From: Arcobacter ellisii
GTDB lineage: Bacteria > Campylobacterota > Campylobacteria > Campylobacterales > Arcobacteraceae
Reading direction: 5' to 3'
Assembly (NCBI RefSeq): GCF_003544915.1
Contig: NZ_CP032097.1
Coordinates: 1,984,001-2,048,000, forward strand
DNA length: 64,000 bases
Shown here: positions 10,927 to 20,714 of the stretch, piece after piece
Numbering within the stretch: the stretch's first letter is position 1
Layout: each line of letters starts with the position of its first letter
Program-made: the position numbers and the translations under genes
The notes under the pieces: model-generated
The model's database searches: none
Seen by the model: the letters and a program-made list of their open reading frames with translations, nothing else
Told to the model about the DNA's origin: nothing

Positions 10927-11418
10927 ATGAACTCCAGTTTTTTATTAAGGAAACCAGATAAAAATGACTCAAAAGAAATCTTTCAACTAATAAAATCAGT
11001 TGGAACTCTTGATTTAAACTCCCAATACCTCTATTTACTCCAAACAACTCACTTTCAAAATACATGTAGCGTTGCCATTTACAATGAAAAAATTGTTGGT
11101 TTTGTTTCAGGATATATCATTCCTGATGATAAAGAAACACTTTTTATTTGGCAAGTTGCTATTAGTAATGAAGTTAGAGGTCAAAATCTAGCTATGAAAA
11201 TTATCTTAGATATATTTAATAAAAACAACACATCTAACAATATTAAATATATTTTATCTACGGTATCTCCAAGTAATAAAGCATCTCAAAGAGTTTTTGA
11301 AAAAATTGCCATTAAACTTAATACAAAAATTGAAAATAAAACACTTTTTTCAATAGATGATTTTTTTGATGCACATGAAGAAGAGATTCAATATTTAATT
11401 GGACCAATAAATAACTAA
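10927..11418 (+). CDS. ectA: L-2,4-diaminobutyrate N-gamma-acetyltransferase
   Basis: EctA is a GNAT-fold enzyme that acetylates diaminobutyrate, the second step of ectoine synthesis. The 163 residues contain the acetyl-CoA-binding region around VAISNEVRGQNLAMKII and begin with the FLLRKPDKNDSKEI pattern usual for EctA. It is the first gene of ectABCD, with short gaps between the genes, and starts at ATG after AAAAAGGA. Operon context makes the call certain. Confidence 0.96.
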   Translation: MNSSFLLRKPDKNDSKEIFQLIKSVGTLDLNSQYLYLLQTTHFQNTCSVAIYNEKIVGFVSGYIIPDDKETLFIWQVAISNEVRGQNLAMKIILDIFNKNNTSNNIKYILSTVSPSNKASQRVFEKIAIKLNTKIENKTLFSIDDFFDAHEEEIQYLIGPINN

Positions 11419-11431
11419 AAAAAGGAATAAA

Positions 11432-12712
11432 ATGAGAATATTTGAAAATTTAGAATCAGAAGTAAGAGGATATATTAGAAGTTTTCCAACTATATTTAAA
11501 AAAGCAAAAGGTGCTATTTTAACAGATGAACAAGGAGTTGATTATATCGACTTTTTTGCAGGAGCTGGGACATTAAATTATGGACATAATAATGAACATA
11601 TTAGCAAAGCATTGATTGAATATTTACAAGAAGATGGAATTGTTCATGGTCTTGATATGGCAACAGTAGCAAAAAAAGAGTTTTTACAAACTTTTGAAAG
11701 TCACATTTTAAAACCAAGAAATCTTGAATACAAAATCCAATTTACAGGACCAACAGGAACAAATGCTGTTGAAACAGCACTTAAACTTGCACGTCTTGTA
11801 AAAGGAAGAAGTAATATTATAGCTTTTACAAATGGTTATCATGGATTATCTCAAGGTTCACTAGCAGTTACAGGGAATAATGAATATAGAGATGAGAGTT
11901 ATATTAGTAGAACAAATGCAACTTTTATGCCATTTGATGGCTATTTTGGAGATATGAACACACTTAGCTATTTTAGAAAATTTTTAAGTGATGGAAGTAG
12001 TGGTGTTGATTTACCAGCGGCTGTGATACTTGAAACTATTCAAGGAGAAGGTGGGATAAATGTTGCTTCAAAAGAGTGGTTACAAGAACTAGAAGCTATT
12101 TGTAGAGAGTTTGATATTTTATTAATTATTGATGATATTCAAGTAGGGAATGGAAGAAGTGGAGATTTTTTCTCTTTTGAATTTGCGGGAATAAATCCTG
12201 ATATGGTAACTCTTTCCAAATCTATTGGAGGAGGTCTTCCAATGGCAATTTTATTATTTAAACCACACTTAGACCAATGGAAACCAGGAGAACACACTGG
12301 AACTTTTAGAGGAAATAATCTAGCTTTTGTTGCTTCAAAAGTATCACTTGAACAATATTGGCAAAATGACAATATTTCAAAAGCAGTGAAATATAAAGAA
12401 AAAATATTAAAAGATTATTTAGAAAAAATTGCTTCAAAATATAAAGATGATTATGAAATAGAAGTTAGAGGAAGAGGATTAGCCTATGGATTTGAAATTA
12501 AAAATGACTCTTCAATGGCAAGTGATTTATCAAGTTACTCTTTTCAAGAACAACTAATAGTTGAAACTTGTGGAAGTTTAGGACAAGTTGTAAAATTTTT
12601 ACCCCCATTATTAATAGATGAAGAGTTACTTTTAGAGGGTTTAAAAAGATTTGAGAAAGCTGTTGATAAACTAATTGTTGAAAGAAAAAACAACTTAAAA
12701 GGAGAGTTTTAA
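11432..12712 (+). CDS. ectB: Diaminobutyrate-2-oxoglutarate transaminase
   Basis: EctB is a class III PLP aminotransferase that makes 2,4-diaminobutyrate from aspartate semialdehyde, the first committed ectoine step. The 426 residues include the cofactor-binding FTGPTGTNAVE region, the IIDDIQVGNGRSG segment with the conserved Asp, and the lysine in TLSKSIGGG. The ribosome site AAAAAAGGAA precedes the ATG by about six bases. Its stop overlaps the ectC start by one base (TAATG). Confidence 0.97.
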   Translation: MRIFENLESEVRGYIRSFPTIFKKAKGAILTDEQGVDYIDFFAGAGTLNYGHNNEHISKALIEYLQEDGIVHGLDMATVAKKEFLQTFESHILKPRNLEYKIQFTGPTGTNAVETALKLARLVKGRSNIIAFTNGYHGLSQGSLAVTGNNEYRDESYISRTNATFMPFDGYFGDMNTLSYFRKFLSDGSSGVDLPAAVILETIQGEGGINVASKEWLQELEAICREFDILLIIDDIQVGNGRSGDFFSFEFAGINPDMVTLSKSIGGGLPMAILLFKPHLDQWKPGEHTGTFRGNNLAFVASKVSLEQYWQNDNISKAVKYKEKILKDYLEKIASKYKDDYEIEVRGRGLAYGFEIKNDSSMASDLSSYSFQEQLIVETCGSLGQVVKFLPPLLIDEELLLEGLKRFEKAVDKLIVERKNNLKGEF

Positions 12713-13107
12713 TGATAATAAAAGATATAAAAAAAGATGTAATTGGAACTTCAAAAGAGGTATTTGCAAAAGATAATCAATGGATTAGTAGAAGAATGCT
12801 TTTAAAAGATGAAGGTATGGGGTTTTCTTTTCACGAAACAATCATAAAAGCTAATACAAAAACTCATATTCACTATAAAAATCATTTAGAAGCTGTTTAT
12901 TGTGTAAGTGGTGATGGGAAAATTGAAGATCTGAAAACAGGTGAAATTCATAATATTTATGATGGAGTTATGTATGCCTTAAATAACAATGATGAACACT
13001 ATTTATATGGAGGAAATGTGGATATGAGACTAATTTGTGTTTTTAATCCACCACTTACGGGAACAGAAAATCATGATGAAAATGGTGTTTATCCATTAGT
13101 TAATTAA
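12712..13107 (+). CDS. ectC: L-ectoine synthase
   Basis: EctC is a metal-dependent cupin that cyclises N-gamma-acetyl-diaminobutyrate to ectoine. At 131 residues it has the family length; the HYKNHLEAVYCVSGDGKIED segment is the characteristic cupin motif with the metal and substrate ligands. It is translationally coupled to ectB through a TAATG overlap. Confidence 0.97.
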   Translation: MIIKDIKKDVIGTSKEVFAKDNQWISRRMLLKDEGMGFSFHETIIKANTKTHIHYKNHLEAVYCVSGDGKIEDLKTGEIHNIYDGVMYALNNNDEHYLYGGNVDMRLICVFNPPLTGTENHDENGVYPLVN

Positions 13108-13118
13108 AAAGGAAAGAT

Positions 13119-14000
13119 ATGAAAGATTTATATCCATCAAGAGGAAATGAAGAAAAAATAATAAAAAGAATTGATAAAACAGTATATTCAGAAATTAAAG
13201 TTGGAAAATACTCTTTAGATGAAAAAGAACTCAAAATTTATGAAAAAAATGGTTTTATCATTTTGCCAAATATCTTTGATGAAAAAGAACTAAAAAAATA
13301 TAAACAAGAGTTGAAAATTTTAGAGCAAAATGAAAAACTTAAACAAAAAGAAGAATATATTTCTGAACCAGAAGATAATAAATTAAGAACCATTTTTAAT
13401 CAACATCTATTTAGTAGAATCTATAAAAAATTATCAAAAGATTCAAGGATTTTGGACAAAGTAAAACAAATATTAGGTAGTGAAGTATATATTCATCACG
13501 GAAGAATAAATGTCAAAAGAGCTTATAGAGGAAAATCTTTCCCTTGGCATAGTGATTTTGAAACTTGGCATAGTGAAGATGGATTACCAAATTGTAGATG
13601 TTTATCTACTTGGATAATGCTTACTGATAATACACAATTTAATGGTCCTTTATATCTAATCAAAGAAAGCCATAAAAAATTTGTTTCTTGTAAAGGGGTC
13701 ACACCAAAAGATAATTATAAGAAATCTTTAAAAAAACAAGAATATGGAGTTCCAAGTATCAATGCAATAAAAGAGTTATCAAAAAATGATAAATTAGTTG
13801 CAGCCCTTGGAAAAGCAGGAACATTAGTTTTACATGATGGAAATATTCTTCATGGAAGTGCTGATAATATATCTCCTGAAGATAGAACAAACATTTTTTT
13901 TGTTTATAATAGTGTAAAAAATACTCCTGTTAAACCTTTTGCCTCAAAAACTCCAAGAGCAGACTTTTTATGTTTAAAAGATTTTAAGGCTTTAAAGTAA
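13119..14000 (+). CDS. ectD: Ectoine 5-hydroxylase
   Basis: EctD is an Fe(II)/2-oxoglutarate dioxygenase that converts ectoine to 5-hydroxyectoine. The diagnostic block FPWHSDFETWHSEDGLP gives the His-x-Asp iron ligands, and LHDGNILHGSADN supplies the distal His. Length (293) is normal. It is the last gene of the operon, ending at a perfect palindromic terminator. No aspartokinase gene accompanies the cluster, so precursor comes from the general aspartate pathway. Confidence 0.96.
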   Translation: MKDLYPSRGNEEKIIKRIDKTVYSEIKVGKYSLDEKELKIYEKNGFIILPNIFDEKELKKYKQELKILEQNEKLKQKEEYISEPEDNKLRTIFNQHLFSRIYKKLSKDSRILDKVKQILGSEVYIHHGRINVKRAYRGKSFPWHSDFETWHSEDGLPNCRCLSTWIMLTDNTQFNGPLYLIKESHKKFVSCKGVTPKDNYKKSLKKQEYGVPSINAIKELSKNDKLVAALGKAGTLVLHDGNILHGSADNISPEDRTNIFFVYNSVKNTPVKPFASKTPRADFLCLKDFKALK

Positions 14001-14025
14001 ATCAATAGAAAATTTTCTATTGATT
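14000..14025. terminator. Bidirectional terminator between ectD and folE
   Basis: A 26-bp perfect palindrome (AATCAATAGAAAA and its complement) lies exactly between the convergent stops of ectD and folE. Confidence 0.85.
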
Positions 14026-14597
14026 TATTTATGTAAAGAATTAGAAACTATTGATAAAAACTCATCTTTAGTTTTTTTATTAGATTTAAAAAGTCCTCTA
14101 AGAGCAGAAGTCACAGTCGTTGAACAAATTTTTTCAACTCCTCTCATTTCCATACACATATGTCTTGCATCAATCATAACTGCAACACCTTTTGGTTTTA
14201 AATACTCATTTAATGCATCACAAATTTGTTCTGTCATTTGTTCTTGTATTTGTAATCTTCTTGCAAAAACATCTACAACTCTTGGTATTTTTGAAAGTCC
14301 AACAACTTTTCCATTTGGAATATATGCAACGTGAGCTTTTCCAATTATTGGTAACATATGATGTTCACAAAAAGAGTAAAATTCAATATCCTTTACTACT
14401 ACCATTTCATCATTTGTTGAAGTAAAAAGTGCTTTTTCTATTATCTCTTTTGGATTTTGGTTATATCCACTACACATAAATTCAAAAGCTTTTCTAACAC
14501 GACTTGGAGTATCAATTAGACCTTCTCTAGTAATATCTTCTCCAATATGCGTAAGAATTGTTTTTACTGCATTTTCAAATTCAACTTCTTTAGCCAT
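14025..14597 (-). CDS. folE: GTP cyclohydrolase I
   Basis: FolE converts GTP to dihydroneopterin triphosphate, the entry to folate synthesis. Conserved [19 protein letters not shown] and the [11 protein letters not shown] zinc and active-site segments are present. The ATG at 14597 (AAAGGA eight bases upstream) gives the normal 190 residues; the longer open frame reaching 14645 would overlap corA and has no better start signal. It lies downstream of corA on the same strand. Confidence 0.96.
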   Translation of the reverse strand: MAKEVEFENAVKTILTHIGEDITREGLIDTPSRVRKAFEFMCSGYNQNPKEIIEKALFTSTNDEMVVVKDIEFYSFCEHHMLPIIGKAHVAYIPNGKVVGLSKIPRVVDVFARRLQIQEQMTEQICDALNEYLKPKGVAVMIDARHMCMEMRGVEKICSTTVTSALRGLFKSNKKTKDEFLSIVSNSLHK

Positions 14598-14635
14598 TAA
14601 AATTTTTCCTTTAACTTTGTTTTTAATAAAATTTA

Positions 14636-15589
14636 CTAAATCCAACCCTTCTTTTTAAATATTAAAATAGGAGTTATTGATGCAATTATCATAAATATTA
14701 TTGAGAAGACATATCCATATTCCCAATGAAGTTCAGGAATAAACTCAAAGTTCATACCATAAATACTTGCTATCAATGTAGGTGGAAGAAATATAACATT
14801 TACAATAGTAAAGATTTTTATAACTTTATTTTGCTCAATACTTAATATACCAATAAAGATATTTTGTAAATAATCAAGTCTCTCAAAATTAAAATTTGTA
14901 TGGTCGATTAACGACTTAATATCTTTTAACATAATTGGTAATTCATTTTTATCATCAACAAATTTTTGAGATTTTAATAAAGAGTTTAAAATTCTTTGTT
15001 TATCTGTTAAATTTTCTCTAATTTTCATATTCAAATCTTCAAAAGTAGAGATTTTTTCAAGAATCTCTTCATCATCATTTGAATAATCTGTAAATACGTG
15101 TTTTCTAATTTTTGTAATCTCTTTAGATAAATTCTCAATTGTATCCGCATCAGCATCAATTCTAATATCAATAATTTGACAAAAAATTGAATAACCTGTT
15201 TTAAATTCTCTTGGAGATATCAAAAGTTTTTTAGTAAAAGTATTAAAACTCTCTAACTTTTTATATCTAACTGAGATTAAAAGTGCACCTTGTAAAATAA
15301 AAGATACTGTTTCATTGAAAGCTGATTTATTATCATTTATCAAGAAGTAACTGTTTATCTCTATTCTATTATTTTCTTCCCAATATCTCGAACTCAGCTC
15401 AATCTCTTCACTCTCTTGTTTTGTAGGAAATTTCATATCAAATAAGTTTTCAACTGCTCTTATCTCATCAATTGTTGGTAAAAGCATATCTATCCAAATT
15501 ACACTATTTTTATCTTCTGTAGAATCAAGAAACTCTATTCCTTCAATTACAGTAAGTCTATTTCCTTTTTTTACATAACAATTAATCAA
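14636..15589 (-). CDS. corA: CorA-family divalent cation (Mg2+) transporter
   Basis: CorA forms a pentameric Mg2+ channel in the inner membrane. The 317-residue protein has a long, acidic cytoplasmic domain, then two C-terminal membrane helices with the signature GMN in [17 protein letters not shown] on the loop between them. The start is TTG at 15589, preceded by AAAGGAG at six bases. It may form a unit with folE. Confidence 0.93.
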   Translation of the reverse strand: MINCYVKKGNRLTVIEGIEFLDSTEDKNSVIWIDMLLPTIDEIRAVENLFDMKFPTKQESEEIELSSRYWEENNRIEINSYFLINDNKSAFNETVSFILQGALLISVRYKKLESFNTFTKKLLISPREFKTGYSIFCQIIDIRIDADADTIENLSKEITKIRKHVFTDYSNDDEEILEKISTFEDLNMKIRENLTDKQRILNSLLKSQKFVDDKNELPIMLKDIKSLIDHTNFNFERLDYLQNIFIGILSIEQNKVIKIFTIVNVIFLPPTLIASIYGMNFEFIPELHWEYGYVFSIIFMIIASITPILIFKKKGWI

Positions 15590-15601
15590 GGTTACTCCTT
15601 T

Positions 15602-16792
15602 TTAAATGTTTATCATATTTTCCATATCCCAAATAGGCATAAATATTGCCAATACTATCCAAAGAATCAACCCCATAATCATTACTAAAAATGTGGGTTG
15701 GATTAAAGATATTAGTAAATTCATTTTATCATTAAATCTATTTTTATAAATCTTTTTTATTTCATCTATTGTAATACTCAAAGAGTTTGAAATCTCTCCT
15801 GTATTTATTAGATTTAAAACTATATCATCAAATATTTGTGTTCTTAAAAAAGAGTCATTGATACTTTTTCCATTTTGTAATAAACTATCAATTATATATA
15901 TTTTATCTAATAGATATTTGTTTTTTAATAAAATTTTTGAAGAAATAAAAGCTTTGTGAAATTCATAATTAGATTTAAGCATTATATCAATCACTAAAAA
16001 GAGTTTATAAAGTTGCATATTTAGATAAATATCTTTTATTAAAACAATTTTTTCTACAAGAAATTTATCCAAAAAATATCTAAACTTATCATTTTTTTTA
16101 TAAATTAATATTATAAAAATTATAATAAAAGATAAAAAAATAAGGAAATAAGAAGAGTAGTTTTCAAAAAAATATTGAATTTCTAATAATATTTTTGTTG
16201 CTAGTGGCAACTCAGCTTGTGTTTGGGAAAAAAGCACTTTAAATTTAGGTATTACAAAATTGAATATTGTAAATAAAGAGATAAAAAAACTAATTACTAA
16301 AATAATAGGATATGAAATAGCTTTATAAAAACTTTTTTTAATTTCGATACTTTCTTTCAATAGTTTACTCAGAGCTTTTATATTTAAAGTTATATTTCCA
16401 TTTTCTTGTGATATTTTTAAAAAAGATGTTATTAGTTGATTTAGTTTAAATTTTTCTAAGTTTTCTTCTACTGGTTTTCCATTTGATAAAGAAAATTTTA
16501 TTGTTGTTAGAAATTCAATCAAATTTTTATCTTTTTTATTTTTTATCAAAATATCTAAGGCATCTGAAATATTTATATTTGATTGAAGCATCAAATTTAA
16601 TTCATAAAAAAGCAGATTTAATTTTTTTTCATCTAATCTTTTTTTTCTTTTAAATTCAAAAATAAAACTCTTTGTACACTCTTCTATTTCAACAATATTT
16701 TTAGGTAATTTTTCATTTGATAAATTGAAAGTTTCTAAAATAAACTCCTCTACCTCTTTATCATTTTGATATCTTATTTTATACTTTTTCAT
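15602..16792 (-). CDS. gspF: Type II secretion / type IV pilus inner-membrane protein, GspF/PilC family
   Basis: The 396-residue protein contains the two T2SSF repeats, each followed by membrane helices (about residues 165-190, 210-230 and 365-388). GspF/PilC is the integral-membrane platform on which the assembly ATPase acts. Its ATG overlaps the gspE stop (TAATG), so the two are translationally coupled. No pseudopilin, secretin or prepilin peptidase gene is in view, so the secreted or assembled product is unknown. Confidence 0.85.
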   Translation of the reverse strand: MKKYKIRYQNDKEVEEFILETFNLSNEKLPKNIVEIEECTKSFIFEFKRKKRLDEKKLNLLFYELNLMLQSNINISDALDILIKNKKDKNLIEFLTTIKFSLSNGKPVEENLEKFKLNQLITSFLKISQENGNITLNIKALSKLLKESIEIKKSFYKAISYPIILVISFFISLFTIFNFVIPKFKVLFSQTQAELPLATKILLEIQYFFENYSSYFLIFLSFIIIFIILIYKKNDKFRYFLDKFLVEKIVLIKDIYLNMQLYKLFLVIDIMLKSNYEFHKAFISSKILLKNKYLLDKIYIIDSLLQNGKSINDSFLRTQIFDDIVLNLINTGEISNSLSITIDEIKKIYKNRFNDKMNLLISLIQPTFLVMIMGLILWIVLAIFMPIWDMENMINI

Positions 16793-18153
16793 TAATAAGT
16801 AACCACCTTATATACCTCTTCGAGTGAGGTTAAATTCTCTTTTACTTTATTTTTTCCATCATCTAAAATAGTTTTAAAATTTACACTCTTTAAATACTCT
16901 TTAAACTCTTTTATTGAAGCTTTTCTAAAAATCAAAGATGAAATCTCTTCATCAATTTCTAAAATCTCTGCAATACAAGACCTGTCATAAAATCTAGTAA
17001 AATTACATTTTACACAACCACTTGAACCACAATATTTACAATAGTTCAATACTAATCTTTGAGCCATAATAAGTTTTAAAGTTGTTGAAATCAAAAAAGG
17101 GTCTGCTTGTAAATCAATCAATCTTGAAATAGTTTCAATTGCACTATTGCTGTGAATACTTGCAATTACTAAATGACCTGTTAACGAGGCTTGAAGGGCA
17201 ATATCTAAAGAAAATTTATCTCTAATTTCTCCAATAAATATAATGTCTGGATCCTGTCTCAAAATATTTTTTAATACAACTTCAAAACTTAGCCCAATTT
17301 TCTGATTTATAGGAACTTGACAAATTGAATCTATTTTATACTCTATTGGGTCTTCTACTGTGATTATCTTTTTTTCTTCACTATTTAACTCTTTTAAAAT
17401 TGAGTATAAAGTTGTAGTTTTACCACTTCCTGTTGGTCCAGAGATTAAAATCAACCCTTGTGTTAATTTCAAACTTTTTTTTAAAATTTCTAATAAATCA
17501 AAAGATAATCCCAAAGTTTGTAGATTTTTATCTATATTTTTATTGTCTAATATTCTTAAAACTATGGATTCAGCTTCAAGTGTTGGCATAGTTGAAACTC
17601 TAAAATCATATTTTTTATTTTCAATATTTAAAGAAAAACGACCATCCATTGGAAGACGTATCATTGTCATATCTAAATTTGAAATAAGTTTTATATAAGA
17701 AGATATAAATCTAAAAAATTCACCTTGAAATGTAAAAAAAGTTTTCAACTTACCATCAACTCTAAATTTGAATATTACTAAATTTTTATATTTTTCAATA
17801 TGAATATCACTAGCTCTTACTTCAATAGAAAAGAGTAATAACTCATCTAAAAATCTATTTACATATTTTTCAAAACTATTTTGAAAAATAGATTTTTTTG
17901 CAAGAGAATAAAGGGATATTTTTCTATTTAGATTTGCTAAAATAAAAAGTAATTCAAGTTCGTCTATCTCTTCAAAACTTATCAATTTACTAAAATCATC
18001 TTTTATACTATTTAGATTTGAAGCTCTACAAATTGCAACTTTTAAATAGATATTATCCTCAAAAATAGGAACTATTTTATTTTTTATAAAATACTCTTTA
18101 TCATATTTTTCAAATAAAGAATAGTCAATTAAATTTTTCAAAATAGTTTTCAT
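16792..18153 (-). CDS. gspE: Type II secretion / type IV pilus assembly ATPase, GspE/PilB family
   Basis: The 453-residue ATPase has Walker A GPTGSGKTTT, Walker B DIIFIGEIRD, a His box at GHLVIASIHSNSA and a tetracysteine zinc motif CKYCGSSGCVKC near residues 370-382. These are the diagnostic features of GspE/PilB hexamers, which power pseudopilus growth from the cytoplasm. The N-terminal domain is shorter than in many GspE proteins. Its start (GGAG upstream) overlaps the preceding gene by 29 bp. Confidence 0.93.
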   Translation of the reverse strand: MKTILKNLIDYSLFEKYDKEYFIKNKIVPIFEDNIYLKVAICRASNLNSIKDDFSKLISFEEIDELELLFILANLNRKISLYSLAKKSIFQNSFEKYVNRFLDELLLFSIEVRASDIHIEKYKNLVIFKFRVDGKLKTFFTFQGEFFRFISSYIKLISNLDMTMIRLPMDGRFSLNIENKKYDFRVSTMPTLEAESIVLRILDNKNIDKNLQTLGLSFDLLEILKKSLKLTQGLILISGPTGSGKTTTLYSILKELNSEEKKIITVEDPIEYKIDSICQVPINQKIGLSFEVVLKNILRQDPDIIFIGEIRDKFSLDIALQASLTGHLVIASIHSNSAIETISRLIDLQADPFLISTTLKLIMAQRLVLNYCKYCGSSGCVKCNFTRFYDRSCIAEILEIDEEISSLIFRKASIKEFKEYLKSVNFKTILDDGKNKVKENLTSLEEVYKVVTY

Positions 18154-18802
18154 TGTGCAACTCCAATTTTATCTCTTCAAATTCATTTTTAAGTAAAACA
18201 GAATTTTTTTCGATTTTTACCAATACAAAATTTTCTATTTTTTCATTCTCTTTTATCCATTTTTCATTTATCAAAGCATATTTTGAAATAATTGCATTTA
18301 TTTTAAACTCTATTCTTTTCTCTTTTTTTACTTCATCAAAATTTTTATTTTTTTTATTTTTCAAATCTTTTATATAAAAATTATTCAAATCAATTTTTAA
18401 ATTAAATTCAAAGTCGTTAACTTCATCTTTTGTAAAAACTAAAGAATCTATTTTTGTAAAATTATTTATATTTTCAATCTCTTTTATAAATTCTAAAATA
18501 GACTCTTTTTTTGCTTTTCCTTTTAATAAAATTTGTTTTTCAACTCTATTATTTGTAAGAATCAATACCTTATTTTTACTTGCTAATTTTTCAAGTATTG
18601 AAAATAACTCAGAAAATGAACCATCAAAATTTTTATTGTCATATTCAGAAAAATCAATTTTTGGCAAGAGTTGTGATTCATCTTTGATACTATTTCCAAG
18701 AAAGAAAAAATATAAAAATGCAAAAATAAGTAGAGGAAAAATATATAATTCAATTTTTATTTTCTTTGAACTATTTAAAAACTTATTATTTAGATAACTT
18801 AA
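18125..18802 (-). CDS. Single-pass membrane protein, possibly GspM/PilO-like
   Basis: One N-terminal membrane helix (IELYIFPLLIFAFLYFFFLG) is followed by a Lys/Glu/Asn-rich periplasmic domain of about 190 residues with a ferredoxin-like alternation of strands and helices. No family motif is visible. Position between an L-like gene and gspE suggests the GspM or PilO role in the inner-membrane assembly platform. I chose the ATG at 18802; an ATG at 18820 is also possible. Both overlap the upstream gene. Confidence 0.55.
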   Translation of the reverse strand, partial: LSYLNNKFLNSSKKIKIELYIFPLLIFAFLYFFFLGNSIKDESQLLPKIDFSEYDNKNFDGSFSELFSILEKLASKNKVLILTNNRVEKQILLKGKAKKESILEFIKEIENINNFTKIDSLVFTKDEVNDFEFNLKIDLNNFYIKDLKNKKNKNFDEVKKEKRIEFKINAIISKYALINEKWIKENEKIENFVLVKIEKNSVLLKNEFEEIKLELHNENYFEKFN

Positions 18803-19667
18803 CATAAATAACAACTTCATAAAGATTTTTATTTTCAAGAAAATTAAATGAGGAAGAGAGTAAATAATTTTTATTTTTTTCTAAAAAAGCATAAATATTC
18901 TCTTTTGAATCGGAAATTAAAACTATTTTTTGGCTGTTTTCTTTAAATTCATAAGAGATTAAATCTAAATTTTCAGATTCAATTTTTTTTAATAATAAAT
19001 CTAAGTTTTCATAAAAGCTTGAAAATTGATATTTGTTTTTTAGCTCTTTAGATGAAACAAAATCATTGGATACAAATTCAGAATTTTTTATAGTTATTTT
19101 TTCTAAATAAAAAGAATAAAACAGAATTATTAAAATAATTAGATAAAAAATGTAAAAATAAAATTCATAATTAGATTTTTTGTTTATTGGTTTAAAAGAA
19201 GTTTTGATATCACTTTTAAGATATTCATTTTTTAGTTTTTCAAAATCATTATTATCAAATCTTCTATAATTTTCAATTTTTATAGAAAACTTTTTATTCA
19301 AAAACTCTATAAATTCTTCTATTGGTAAATTTAAACTAAATCTTTGAAAATAGTAAAAAGAACCATTTTTAAATAAACAAAAGAAATCTTCACATAAATA
19401 TAAATCAAAACTTTTTTTAATTTCATCTTTATAAAAAAGCTCAAAAACTTGAAATTCAAAATATTTATAATCATTTTCTAAAATAAATATCTGATAAATA
19501 TTTAATTCTTCAATATAAGTTGTAAAAATTTTATCACTCTTTTTAATATCAAAATTATTAATTTTTAAAGAAGAATTGATAAATTTTTTTAGATTTTTTT
19601 CTTTTATTTTTTCAGTAACTTCTATTTCTAGAAAATTTTGTTGATTTAAAGGAGAATAAATTATCAT
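18786..19667 (-). CDS. Bitopic membrane protein, possibly GspL/PilM-PilN-like
   Basis: A cytoplasmic domain of about 170 residues precedes one membrane helix (YFYIFYLIILIILFYSFYL) and a periplasmic domain of about 90 residues. This is the topology of GspL, which recruits the GspE ATPase to the membrane. No sequence motif confirms it. It is the first gene of a four-gene overlapping operon (L-like, M-like, gspE, gspF). Confidence 0.5.
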   Translation of the reverse strand: MIIYSPLNQQNFLEIEVTEKIKEKNLKKFINSSLKINNFDIKKSDKIFTTYIEELNIYQIFILENDYKYFEFQVFELFYKDEIKKSFDLYLCEDFFCLFKNGSFYYFQRFSLNLPIEEFIEFLNKKFSIKIENYRRFDNNDFEKLKNEYLKSDIKTSFKPINKKSNYEFYFYIFYLIILIILFYSFYLEKITIKNSEFVSNDFVSSKELKNKYQFSSFYENLDLLLKKIESENLDLISYEFKENSQKIVLISDSKENIYAFLEKNKNYLLSSSFNFLENKNLYEVVIYVKLSK

Positions 19668-19759
19668 CTAAAGCTCTTTTTTTATAACTTTTTGAATTAT
19701 AAAGTATATAAAAATTAAGCTTAATGATAATAAATTATATTATTATTTAATAACTTTTT

Positions 19760-20644
19760 TTAAGAATTTATATCGTAACCTAACTCTTTTAATCCATCTT
19801 TATTTTTTGTCCAACCTTTTTTAATTGAAACAAAAAGTTCAAGATAACATTTTTTACCAGTTAATTTTTCTATTTTAACTCTAGCATCTCTTCCAATTCT
19901 TTTTATTGCAGTTGCACCTTTACCAATAATCATACCTTTTTGAGTATCTTTTTGTACAATTATTGTTGCTTTTACTACATCTACATTGCTTTTTTCTTCA
20001 ACTTTATTTATCATAACATCTGTTTCATAAGGAATTTCATCACTAATATTTTCAAAAATTGATTCTCTAATAAACTCTTTAAAAATATCTCTTAAATGTT
20101 CTGTTGTAATAATTTCAGGGTCAAATAAATATGGATGAACAGGTAAATATTTAACTACATTATTCAATATATCAGATTGTTTAGTCTGTTTTTTTATAGA
20201 TACAGGAATAATACACTCATATTTATCAGAAAATTGTTCATATTCTTTCATCTTTTCGATAATTTGTTCATTTGTAACAAAATCTATTTTTGTAAGTAAT
20301 AAAATATGTTTTACATTTTTTTTATTTTTTAATAAAAAATCTTCATAATAAGAGATTTTATCTGTAACAGGAGCTAAATATAATATTAAATCACAATCAC
20401 CCATAGCTTTTAAAGCTTCTTCAAGCATAAATTGATTTAAAAGTTTTTCTGTTTCATGAATTCCTGGAGTATCAACAAATATAATTTGATCACTATTATG
20501 CATAACTATTATATTTGATCTTTTTCTTGTTGCGTTTGCTTTATGTGATACCATAGCAATTTTTTCACCAACAAGCCAATTTAAAAGAGAACTTTTTCCA
20601 GCATTTGGTCTCCCAACAACTGAAACATATCCGCATTTTGTCAT
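19760..20644 (-). CDS. era: GTPase Era
   Basis: Era binds 16S rRNA during 30S subunit maturation. The 294 residues show G1 GRPNAGKSS, G3 DTPG, G4 TKID and a C-terminal KH domain with GMIIGKGATAIKRIG. The ATG at 20644 has GAAGG upstream. In this lineage era is downstream of comM; here comM is interrupted, but the gap to its C-terminal part is still only 70 bp. Confidence 0.96.
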   Translation of the reverse strand: MTKCGYVSVVGRPNAGKSSLLNWLVGEKIAMVSHKANATRKRSNIIVMHNSDQIIFVDTPGIHETEKLLNQFMLEEALKAMGDCDLILYLAPVTDKISYYEDFLLKNKKNVKHILLLTKIDFVTNEQIIEKMKEYEQFSDKYECIIPVSIKKQTKQSDILNNVVKYLPVHPYLFDPEIITTEHLRDIFKEFIRESIFENISDEIPYETDVMINKVEEKSNVDVVKATIIVQKDTQKGMIIGKGATAIKRIGRDARVKIEKLTGKKCYLELFVSIKKGWTKNKDGLKELGYDINS

Positions 20645-20714
20645 TATTTACCTTCATTTATAAATTAACTAGATTTTAACATATTTTTACTCCAAAGGGC
20701 TTTAATTTTGTGCC

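Noticed and set aside
14192-14425. Open frames antisense to folE
   Set aside because: Both plus-strand frames here lie wholly inside the conserved folE gene and have no start signal or family similarity.
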